This document shows positions 1 to 5,767 of a stretch of DNA of 7,186 nucleotides, piece after piece. Numbering within the stretch: the first letter of the stretch is position 1; the number at the start of each line of letters is the position of its first letter. Source of the stretch: Thermocrinis sp. (lineage in GTDB: Bacteria; Aquificota; Aquificia; Aquificales; Aquificaceae); the NCBI GenBank assembly GCA_009903855.1, contig WYEK01000134.1, positions 1 through 7,186 of the forward strand, written 5' to 3'. The position numbers were made by a program, and so were the translations under genes. The notes beneath the pieces were generated by a model. The model was not told where the DNA came from, made no database searches, and was given only the letters and a program-made list of their open reading frames with translations.

Positions 1-1059
1 TGCCCTACTCACAAGCAGAACCCTTCCTTTCAACTCCACACGGTACATTAGGAACCTTCTAACTGCTCTGCTGTTATTCTCCTATATCCTGCTTTCAACT
101 CCACACGGTACATTAGGAACATGTAATCGCACAGGATCCTGCCCTTTCTTGGCTTCTTTCAACTCCACACGGTACATTAGGAACCTAAGATGATTACTTT
201 AGTTTTCGGAGTTCCGGGTTCCTTTCAACTCCACACGGTACATTAGGAACCAAAAAACAAAAACTAAAATGGCAGTTCCTCCCCTACCTTTCAACTCCAC
301 ACGGTACATTAGGAACAATTCGGGCTACAGGAGTGCAAAGAAAAATGAAGAGGTCTTTCAACTCCACACGGTACATTAGGAACCAATTAGACAGGCTAAT
401 AGCTTTCTACGAACAAAAAGACTTTCAACTCCACACGGTACATTAGGAACACAGCAAGAGTGCAAAAGCCTTTATACGGCTAAGCTTGACTTTCAACTCC
501 ACACGGTACATTAGGAACTACGAGATATGCTTATTACTGACATTCAAGGTAAAAAACTTTCAACTCCACACGGTACATTAGGAACAAGCGCAAGCAAAAG
601 CAGTTCAGGAAGCGCTTGAAAGCTTTCAACTCCACACGGTACATTAGGAACTGTATTTTAGGGAGGGGGTCGGTCAGGGGGTCGGTCAGCTTTCAACTCC
701 ACACGGTACATTAGGAACATAAAGACTTCAATAAACGTGGGACACTATTTTATCAACTTTCAACTCCACACGGTACATTAGGAACCTTTCTGAAGATTAG
801 CACCCTCAGACATTGCGTATGTGCTAATGATCTTTCAACTCCACACGGTACATTAGGAACATGCACCAAAAAGGAGACTTCAACAGGTTCCGTGCGATCT
901 TTCAACTCCACACGGTACATTAGGAACAAATAAGGCATATATTTATCCATATGCTACCAGCATCTTTCAACTCCACACGGTACATTAGGAACATGGAACA
1001 CTCCTTACCTTTTATAATTAAATATGATGACTTTCAACTCCACACGGTACATTAGGAAC
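1..1059 (-). CRISPR. CRISPR array, 16 identical 29-nt repeats, left end cut by window
   Basis: Sixteen perfect copies of a 29-nt repeat, reading CTTTCAACTCC...ACATTAGGAAC on the plus strand, begin at 27, 92, 156, 222, 288, 355, 422, 490, 557, 623, 690, 757, 832, 899, 964 and 1031. They enclose 15 unique spacers of 35-39 nt, except one of 46 nt (786-831). Bases 1-26 are probably part of a further spacer, so the array extends left. Flanking bases vary, which fixes the unit at 29 nt. On the minus strand the repeat starts GTTCC and ends GTTGAAAG, resembling the 8-nt crRNA 5' handle left by Cas6 in type I-B and III systems; this sets minus-strand transcription. The repeat resembles those I recall from Aquificales. 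No cas genes are visible, so the subtype cannot be assigned. Absence of any decayed repeat at the right end agrees with that end being leader-proximal. Confidence 0.99.
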
Positions 1060-1160
1060 CCCAAACCACCACATTAACTAAAATAAGACGTATCAATCAT
1101 TTTGTCAATAGGGCGCCCCTTTCAAATGAAGTTAATTTTCCGAAATCCGAGATCATGCAA
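1060..1160 (-). promoter_or_regulatory. CRISPR leader region (approximate extent)
   Basis: Non-coding sequence next to the last perfect repeat, on the side expected for the leader from repeat orientation. It holds a sigma70-like promoter aimed into the array, a perfect 8-bp palindrome GGGCGCCC (1111-1118) just upstream of the -35 box, and a CTTTCAA heptamer (1119-1125) that repeats the first seven plus-strand bases of the CRISPR repeat. The outer limit is a guess; nothing marks it sharply. New spacers should enter at 1059/1060. The rest of the 218-bp gap up to the RHH gene holds only that gene's promoter and possible operator. Confidence 0.7.
1080..1108 (-). promoter_or_regulatory. Pre-crRNA promoter in leader
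   Basis: On the minus strand a consensus -35 TTGACA (1108-1103) is followed after exactly 17 nt by TATTTT (1085-1080), which matches TATAAT at four of six positions. The predicted start is near 1073, about 14 nt before the first repeat, so transcription would enter the array almost at once. Position, direction and spacing all agree with its role. Confidence 0.65.
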
Positions 1161-1240
1161 AGTTGAGTCTGTTGTTGTTAAATTTAAACTATTGTCTCCC
1201 AATACTTTCCGCCACTGAGCATCATTACATCGTTGCATTA

Positions 1241-1269
1241 TTGCATCATGATGACACTATGCATATAAT
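1241..1269 (+). promoter_or_regulatory. Promoter of RHH gene, possibly leaderless
   Basis: A perfect TATAAT (1264-1269) lies 17 nt after TTGCAT (1241-1246), which matches the TTGACA consensus only in TTG. The ATG at 1278 is 8 nt beyond the -10 box, so the transcript would begin 0-2 nt before the start codon. TGCAT occurs at 1234-1238, 1242-1246 and 1260-1264, overlapping both promoter boxes, with an inverted copy (ATGCAA) at 1155-1160. These could be an operator for autoregulation; that is inference. Confidence 0.55.
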
Positions 1270-1277
1270 TAAAACCT

Positions 1278-1469
1278 ATGGCACGCAAGAAGAAGAAAAT
1301 GGTAAGGACTACAATTTCGCTACCTTCCGATGTGCATCAAGCCCTACGCATAGAAGCCATAACCAAGAAAATGTCCATGGGAGAACTCATTGTCCAAAAG
1401 CTAAAGGAGTTGGAAGAATACAGAGAAAAATACGGTGGAGTTGTAAAGGCAGAGGATTATCTCACTTAG
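1278..1469 (+). CDS. Small ribbon-helix-helix (CopG/antitoxin-like) DNA-binding protein
   Basis: This 63-aa protein has the RHH pattern: a basic N-terminus (ARKKKK), a beta strand at residues 9-15 (VRTTISL) followed by Pro16, helix A about 17-30, a turn around Lys31-Gly35, and helix B to about residue 48. RHH proteins dimerise, and the paired strands read DNA in the major groove; many are antitoxins or autorepressors. The tail (about 49-63) is too short for a second domain, though it could bind a partner. No toxin gene lies on either side: downstream is an intergenic region and then Hsp20. It is therefore an orphan antitoxin or a stand-alone regulator. The gene is divergent from the CRISPR leader. 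No SD precedes ATG 1278; ATG 1299 (Met8) is an alternative start that keeps the whole fold but loses the basic arm. The fold is fairly sure, the target unknown. Confidence 0.78.
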   Translation: MARKKKKMVRTTISLPSDVHQALRIEAITKKMSMGELIVQKLKELEEYREKYGGVVKAEDYLT

Positions 1470-1503
1470 GAAGACTACACCCTATTCAGTTGCCAAGTTG
1501 ACA

Positions 1504-1523
1504 AGGGTCCCAAGTGGAACCCT
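1504..1523. repeat. Inverted repeat in the RHH-hsp20 intergenic region
   Basis: AGGGTCCC (1504-1511) pairs with GGAACCCT (1516-1523) across a 4-nt AAGT loop, giving seven pairs and one C/A mismatch. A TTGACA (1498-1503) abuts its left side but has no -10 box at usable distance. No T-run follows directly; an AAAAAC/GTTTTT pair comes just after (1525-1539). It could be a weak terminator for the RHH gene or an operator upstream of hsp20. The role is unresolved. Confidence 0.4.
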
Positions 1524-1603
1524 CAAAAACCTTGTTTTTATTATAAACCAGTTTTTGGCAAGGAGATCAACTTTTGGCATGGGCGCTGGAAGGTTTTTAC
1601 CCC

Positions 1604-1631
1604 TTGACGTTTGATAAAAACATACTAAATT
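1604..1631 (+). promoter_or_regulatory. Putative hsp20 promoter
   Basis: TTGACG (1604-1609), one base off the -35 consensus, is followed after 16 nt by TAAATT (1626-1631), a moderate -10 match. The transcript would start near 1638, leaving about 30 nt before the ATG with room for the SD site. No CIRCE-type operator was recognised. A second -10-like TATAAA (1542-1547) further upstream lacks a convincing -35. Confidence 0.45.
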
Positions 1632-1650
1632 TTTCTCATAGAAAACCTAT

Positions 1651-1662
1651 AAAGGAGGTGAT
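1651..1662 (+). promoter_or_regulatory. Near-perfect Shine-Dalgarno that fixes the hsp20 start
   Basis: AAAGGAGGTGAT is complementary to the 3' end of 16S rRNA over essentially its whole length and sits 4 nt before the ATG at 1667. It outweighs an upstream in-frame TTG at 1574, which has its own AAGGAG (1560-1565) and would add 31 residues with no resemblance to the family. Confidence 0.9.
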
Positions 1663-1666
1663 AGCC

Positions 1667-2101
1667 ATGAGGAGAGGACTTTTAGTGTGGCGTCCTTTTG
1701 AGGAGCTTGAAAGGATAAGGAGGGATTTTGACAGGCTCATGGAAGAGTTCTTTGCCAAGGAAGAGCCTGCGGAGAGGGTTTTTGCCCCCGCGTTGGATGT
1801 GTACGAAACGGACAGTGAGGTGGTGGTAAAGGCAGAACTGCCCGGTGTGAAAAAGGAAGATGTGGAAGTGCTGGTAAGGGACAACAGCCTGATCATCAAA
1901 GGAGAAAAGAAGGAAGAAAAGGAAGAAAAGACGGAAACTTACCACCGTGTAGAAAGAGTCTATGGAAAGTTTGAGAGGGTGGTGGCACTGCCGGCGGAGG
2001 TCAAGCTTGAGGGTGTTAAGGCGGAGTTCAAAGACGGCATTCTGGAAATAAGGCTTCCCAAGGAAAAGACCTCTAAAGAGGTGAAAATAGAAATTCAATA
2101 A
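1667..2101 (+). CDS. Hsp20/alpha-crystallin small heat-shock protein
   Basis: An ATP-independent cytoplasmic holdase that binds unfolding proteins and forms large oligomers. The 144-aa product is normal length for the family. Residues 1-40 form the variable N-terminal arm (WRPFEELERIRRDFDRLMEE is typical). The alpha-crystallin domain spans about 41-132, with the AELPGVKKEDVEV segment (56-68), ERVYGKFERVVALP (96-109) and the closing signature GILEIRLPK (124-132). The C-terminal I-x-I motif is Ile141-Glu-Ile143, which docks into neighbouring subunits. A strongly charged Lys/Glu stretch (78-90) lies in the middle loop. The start is set by the SD at 1651-1662. The gene has its own probable promoter. 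kdsA follows after 41 nt and may receive read-through, but the two functions are unrelated. The family is certain; the specific symbol is not. Confidence 0.97.
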   Translation: MRRGLLVWRPFEELERIRRDFDRLMEEFFAKEEPAERVFAPALDVYETDSEVVVKAELPGVKKEDVEVLVRDNSLIIKGEKKEEKEEKTETYHRVERVYGKFERVVALPAEVKLEGVKAEFKDGILEIRLPKEKTSKEVKIEIQ

Positions 2102-2109
2102 GCTCCACT

Positions 2110-2125
2110 CCCCGCGTCCGCGGGG
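2110..2125 (+). terminator. GC-rich hairpin after hsp20 (weak terminator candidate)
   Basis: CCCCGCG (2110-2116) and CGCGGGG (2119-2125) are perfectly complementary, so the stem would be six or seven GC pairs with a tight loop. Only GCTTATAATTTTCC follows, which is a poor T-tract. It may partly terminate hsp20 transcripts. The same bases fill the spacer upstream of a perfect TATAAT, so the element sits between two genes and inside a possible promoter. Confidence 0.5.
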
Positions 2126-2128
2126 GCT

Positions 2129-2134
2129 TATAAT
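2129..2134 (+). promoter_or_regulatory. -10 box immediately before kdsA
   Basis: Exact TATAAT 8 nt before the kdsA ATG. No recognisable -35 box lies 16-18 nt upstream, where the GC hairpin begins, and there is no TGn extension. If used, the mRNA would have 0-2 nt of leader. The lack of a -35 keeps confidence low. Confidence 0.4.
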
Positions 2135-2142
2135 TTTCCTTC

Positions 2143-2958
2143 ATGCTAATAATTGCCGGTCCCTGTGTTATAGAAAACGAGGATGTAGTTTTCAGGGTGG
2201 CAGAAGAACTCAGCAGGCTCTCCTTGGAGTTTCCTGAGTTTGATTTTTACTTCAAATCTTCCTTTGATAAAGCTAACAGGTCTTCCATAAGGTCCTTCAG
2301 AGGTCCCGGTTTGGAGGAGGGGCTTAAGGTCCTTGAGAAGGTAAAAAAAGAGTTTGGGTTAAAGACTACCACCGATGTGCACGAAACTTGGCAGGTGGAG
2401 CCTACTGTCCAAGTGGTGGATATGTTGCAGGTTCCTGCCTTTTTGAGTAGGCAGACGGATTTGGTTTTGGCTTGTGCTAAGAGTGGAAAGCCTGTGAATG
2501 TGAAAAAGGGACAGTTTATGGCACCTTGGGATGCAAAGAATGTGGTGGAGAAATTAAAGGTGGGTGGTGCGGTGGATTATTACATCACAGAGCGTGGCGT
2601 ATCCTTTGGATACAACAACTTGGTGGTGGATTTCAGGAGTTTGGTGATCATGTCCCAATTCACCAAGGTGATCTTTGATGCCACCCACAGCGTGCAACTG
2701 CCGGGTGGTGCTGGCGATAGGTCTTCGGGTCAGAGGGAGTTTGTTTTGCCTCTGATAAGGGCGGCGGTGGCGGTGGGATGCGATGGTATTTTTATGGAGG
2801 TGCATCCGGACCCAGACAGAGCCCTTTCGGACGGACCAAACATGCTTCCCTTAAAGGACCTGAGAAAAGCCCTTGAGACCATTAGGGTCATAAAAGACGC
2901 GGTATCTACCTTATCCTCTGAACCTCCTCTTTTACCTCCAAAGGATACTGCCCACTAA
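2143..2958 (+). CDS. kdsA: 3-deoxy-D-manno-octulosonate 8-phosphate synthase
   Basis: Cytoplasmic enzyme condensing phosphoenolpyruvate with arabinose-5-phosphate to KDO-8-phosphate, the precursor of the KDO that links lipid A to the lipopolysaccharide core. The 271-aa TIM barrel carries family motifs IAGPCVIE (4-11), FKSSFDKANRSS (37-48), SFRGPGLEEG (51-60), KKGQFMAPWD (121-130) and FDATHSVQ (178-185). The metal ligands of the metallo-class are present: Cys8, His182, Glu219 and Asp230, each three less than the Aquifex numbering I recall (11, 185, 222, 233). Cys8 rather than Asn marks the metal-dependent type. ATG 2143 is the only start after an in-frame TAA at 2131 and has no SD. The C-terminus runs several residues past the usual end, and the last 53 bp overlap the 3' end of purF on the other strand. 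Confidence 0.97.
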   Translation: MLIIAGPCVIENEDVVFRVAEELSRLSLEFPEFDFYFKSSFDKANRSSIRSFRGPGLEEGLKVLEKVKKEFGLKTTTDVHETWQVEPTVQVVDMLQVPAFLSRQTDLVLACAKSGKPVNVKKGQFMAPWDAKNVVEKLKVGGAVDYYITERGVSFGYNNLVVDFRSLVIMSQFTKVIFDATHSVQLPGGAGDRSSGQREFVLPLIRAAVAVGCDGIFMEVHPDPDRALSDGPNMLPLKDLRKALETIRVIKDAVSTLSSEPPLLPPKDTAH

Positions 2959-4297
2959 AACAGGCGGTGCAAAAGTCCTCTGGGTCTTCCACACAGCTTT
3001 TTAGTCCATCCAAAGAAAGATACTTAAGGGAGTCTGCACCTATAAATTCTGCGATCTCTTGGACGCTGAACTTTGTAGCTATGAGTTCTTCCCTTGTGGG
3101 TGTGTCTATGCCGTAATAACAGGGACCGATAACCGGAGGAGACGCTATACGCATATGCACCTCCTTTGCCCCTGCCTTTCTTAACATGCCCACGATCTTT
3201 TTGGAGGTGGTTCCTCTGACGAGGGAGTCATCTATTACCACCACCCTTTTTCCTTTTAGGACCGCCGGGTTTGGGTTTAACTTCATGAGCACTTTTATGT
3301 CCCTCAGCTCTTGGGTGGGTTCAATAAAGCTCCTTCCCACGTAGTGGTTTCTGATAAGCCCAAGCTCCAAGGGAATACCCTTTCTCTGAGAGTAGCCCAG
3401 GGCTGGCACTACGCCCGAGTCTGGTACAGGCACCACCACGTCCGCAATCAGTTCATCCTCCTGTGCCAACACCTCGCCCATTTTCTTTCTTACGTTATAA
3501 ACCCATTCGTTGAATATGTAGCTTTCTGGCTTTGAAAAATAAACAAACTCAAAGATGCACATAGCCCTCTTTGAGGAACTAAAGGGAAAGTAGCTCCTTA
3601 TACCGCTTTTGCTTACTACCACCACCTCCCCCGGCTTTACCTCCCTCCAAAACTCTCCAGAGAGAATATCAAAGGCACAGCTCTCAGAGGCAAAGAGTAT
3701 GGCATCCTTTAACCTTCCCATAAGCAAAGGTCTAAAGCCGTATGGGTCCCTTATGGCTATAAGCCGATCCTTTAAGAGAAAAAGCACGCTGTAGGCACCC
3801 TGGACCCTTTTTAAAACATAAAAAAAGTATGGTAAAAGCTGTTCATCCTCGGGATGTAGCTTTAAGCCCTCGGGTGTGTATGTCCCCTTGCCAAGGAGGG
3901 AAAGGAAAAGCTCTGTGTCGGAATCGTACTCAAAACCCGCTCCCTCTCGCAAAAGCTCGTCCTTTAGCTCTTTGAAATTTATCAGGTTGCCGTTGTGGGC
4001 TACCGCCACTTCACCTATGGGTGTTTTTTTTAAAAAAGGTTGGGCGTTGAAGGCTCCAGACCTGCCTGCGGTTGCATACCTAACGTGGGCTATGGCAAGG
4101 TAGCCCTTAGCCTGTTCTAAGTCTTCCTTCTTTATGGCAGATAGCACCAATCCTTCCTTTTTTACCACCTTTATGTTTTCAAAGTCAGAAACCGCAATGC
4201 CTACGCTTTCCTGCCCCCTGTGTTGGAGGGCGTATATACCAAAAAAGGCGTACTTTTCGGCGTTCTCCACTCCAAAAATTCCAAAAATACCGCACAT
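2906..4297 (-). CDS. purF: Amidophosphoribosyltransferase (glutamine PRPP amidotransferase)
   Basis: First committed step of purine synthesis: PRPP and glutamine give 5-phosphoribosylamine, with ammonia channelled between two active sites. The 463-aa product has an N-terminal Ntn-hydrolase glutaminase domain (about 2-235). Its nucleophile is Cys2, exposed once Met1 is removed, so there is no propeptide. Other glutaminase marks are HVRYAT (71-76), HNGN (101-104) and SDTE (126-129). The phosphoribosyltransferase domain carries the PRPP loop VVVIDDSLVRGTTS (352-365). Cys247, Cys393, Cys443 and Cys446 match the pattern of the four 4Fe-4S ligands in the Bacillus-type enzyme. The catalytic Cys2 fixes ATG 4297. 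No SD precedes it; the gene starts 15 nt after the ubiD stop, so coupled re-initiation is likely. Its 3' end overlaps convergent kdsA by 53 bp. Confidence 0.98.
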   Translation of the reverse strand: MCGIFGIFGVENAEKYAFFGIYALQHRGQESVGIAVSDFENIKVVKKEGLVLSAIKKEDLEQAKGYLAIAHVRYATAGRSGAFNAQPFLKKTPIGEVAVAHNGNLINFKELKDELLREGAGFEYDSDTELFLSLLGKGTYTPEGLKLHPEDEQLLPYFFYVLKRVQGAYSVLFLLKDRLIAIRDPYGFRPLLMGRLKDAILFASESCAFDILSGEFWREVKPGEVVVVSKSGIRSYFPFSSSKRAMCIFEFVYFSKPESYIFNEWVYNVRKKMGEVLAQEDELIADVVVPVPDSGVVPALGYSQRKGIPLELGLIRNHYVGRSFIEPTQELRDIKVLMKLNPNPAVLKGKRVVVIDDSLVRGTTSKKIVGMLRKAGAKEVHMRIASPPVIGPCYYGIDTPTREELIATKFSVQEIAEFIGADSLKYLSLDGLKSCVEDPEDFCTACFSGQYPLEVKEEVQRIR

Positions 4298-4312
4298 AGG
4301 GATTAATTTAAC

Positions 4313-5764
4313 TCAGAGGTTCAGTTTATCCCAAATGGCATCTATGCGTTTTTTCACTTCCTCCGACATCTCAATAACCTTGGGCCACTGCCTCGTGTAG
4401 CCCTCCTGCTTCCACTTAGTTGTTGCGTCTATTATCATCTTTCCACCAAAGCCCACCTCGTTGGTGCTGTGGTCCAAAACATCTATGGGACCCTTCAGAA
4501 TTAGCACATCCCTTGATGGGTCCACATTGTTGCCCCAAGCCCAAAGCACCTCTCCAAAGTCATGGACGTTTATATCCTCATCAAAGACCACCACATGCTT
4601 TGTTAGAGACATGAGACCAAGCCCGAGCAAGGCGTAGGCTACCTTAAAGGCATGCCCCGGATACCTTTTCTTTATGGACACAAAGCAGAAGTTGTGAAAA
4701 CATCCTTCCGCTGGCAGGTGATAGTCCACCACCTCTGGCAGGTTGAACTTTATGAGGGGCAAAAATATCCTCTCCGTTGCCCAGCCGATGTATTTGTCCT
4801 CTTGAGGTGGCTTTCCCACTATGGTAGCCATGTATATGGGGTCCCTCCGATGGAGTATAGCGGTGATGTGTATCTTGGGGTATTTATCCACCGGAGTGTA
4901 AAAGCCCGTGTGGTCTCCAAAAGGTCCCTCATCCACCAATGGCTCCTCTGGGTCCACGTAGCCTTCTATAACGACCTCCGCGTGGGCTGGATACTCCAAA
5001 TCCACCGTTATGCCCTTTATGAGCTCCACGCCCTCTTCCCTTATTAGACCCGCAAATAGGTATTCATCCACCTCCGGCGGAAGTGGCGCAGAAGCTACAT
5101 AAGAGAGCACCGGGTCTCCACCGATGGCTATGGCCACATCCAACTTCTTTTTTAGCCTCTTTGCCTTCCAGTAATGATGGTTTCCGTCCTTGTGGATCTG
5201 CCAATGCAAGGCAAGCTCGGTGGGAGAGAGTACCTGAACCCTATAAAGCCCCACGTTTCTTATTCCACCCTCTGGGTCCTTGGTAATCACCTGCCCAAAG
5301 GTTATGTACCTTCCGCCGTCTTCGGGCCAGCATTGCAAGATGGGAAACTCAAGGACATCTATCTTTTCCCTTTTTATTACCTCCCGGATAGGACCGTCCT
5401 TTACCACCTTCGGGAGAGCATCGTTTAGCTTTTTTAGCTCTGGCAATTTCTTTAGCTTATCCAAAAAGGTGTGTGGAATCTCCGGTCTCAAAAGCTTGTA
5501 TAGCTTCCAGCCTATGTCCTCAAGGTTCTCATACCCAAGGGCTAACTTTACTCTTTTTTCAGAGCCCAGCATGTTGGTTAAAACTGGGATGGAATAGCCC
5601 TTTACCTTTTCAAAGAGCAGAGCCTTTCCGCCCTTGGGCATTTTGGAAACTCGGTCTGTGATCTCGGTGATCTCAAGGATGGGAGAAACTTCCTCCCTGA
5701 TCCTTGCCAGTTCTCCTTCCTTCTCAATACTTCTTAAAAATTCCCTTAGGTCTTTGTAGGGCAT
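4313..5764 (-). CDS. UbiD-family decarboxylase, probably quinone biosynthesis
   Basis: UbiD enzymes use prenylated FMN, made by UbiX, to decarboxylate aromatic or unsaturated acids. This 483-aa protein is full length (E. coli UbiD is about 497). It shows an N-terminal region starting YKDLREFLRSIEKEGEL, the central RNVGLYRVQV (169-178) that supplies a metal/cofactor Asn and Arg, and acidic AEVVIEGY (262-269). It continues with EGPFGDHTGFYTP (279-291), which is highly conserved, STNEVGFGGKMIIDAT (433-448) and the usual C-terminal IDAIWDKL. Members of this family act in ubiquinone synthesis or in the futalosine menaquinone route. As Aquificota use naphthoquinones, a menaquinone-type dihydroxynaphthoate decarboxylase is my best guess. 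The start is set by GGAG (5774-5771) 6 nt upstream, which lies inside the last codons of the preceding gene. It is translationally close-coupled to both neighbours. The substrate is inferred; the family is sure. Confidence 0.92.
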   Translation of the reverse strand: MPYKDLREFLRSIEKEGELARIREEVSPILEITEITDRVSKMPKGGKALLFEKVKGYSIPVLTNMLGSEKRVKLALGYENLEDIGWKLYKLLRPEIPHTFLDKLKKLPELKKLNDALPKVVKDGPIREVIKREKIDVLEFPILQCWPEDGGRYITFGQVITKDPEGGIRNVGLYRVQVLSPTELALHWQIHKDGNHHYWKAKRLKKKLDVAIAIGGDPVLSYVASAPLPPEVDEYLFAGLIREEGVELIKGITVDLEYPAHAEVVIEGYVDPEEPLVDEGPFGDHTGFYTPVDKYPKIHITAILHRRDPIYMATIVGKPPQEDKYIGWATERIFLPLIKFNLPEVVDYHLPAEGCFHNFCFVSIKKRYPGHAFKVAYALLGLGLMSLTKHVVVFDEDINVHDFGEVLWAWGNNVDPSRDVLILKGPIDVLDHSTNEVGFGGKMIIDATTKWKQEGYTRQWPKVIEMSEEVKKRIDAIWDKLNL

Positions 5765-5767
5765 GTT

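Noticed and set aside
753..950. 65-aa minus-strand open frame
   Set aside because: It lies wholly in the CRISPR array and its repeated NVPCGVE segments are just the translated repeat.
1091..1103. IHF-like site TATCAATCATTTT in the leader
   Set aside because: It misses the final purine of the E. coli consensus, is AT-rich enough to arise by chance, and its use in this lineage is unknown.
1119..1147. CTTTCAA match that might be a degenerate CRISPR repeat
   Set aside because: Only the first seven bases match; the rest of the 29 diverges and the spacing from the last repeat does not fit the repeat-spacer period.
1163..1501. 112-aa plus-strand open frame around the RHH gene
   Set aside because: It overlaps the RHH gene in another frame, has no SD and no recognisable motif; the RHH frame shows a clear fold pattern.
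1574..1666. N-terminal extension of Hsp20 from TTG 1574
   Set aside because: It does have AAGGAG 8 nt upstream, but the added residues do not resemble the family, the probable promoter lies inside it, and ATG 1667 has a far better SD.
1470..1666. Toxin gene partnered with the RHH protein
   Set aside because: I found no second small gene with a start site and motif here; the region holds only a hairpin and the hsp20 promoter.
1682..2098. 138-aa minus-strand open frame opposite hsp20
   Set aside because: It mirrors the hsp20 coding frame, is rich in Phe/Leu as expected of an antisense shadow, and has no SD or motif.
4652..5047. 131-aa plus-strand open frame opposite ubiD
   Set aside because: It is an antisense shadow of a strongly conserved gene with no promoter, SD or recognisable domain.
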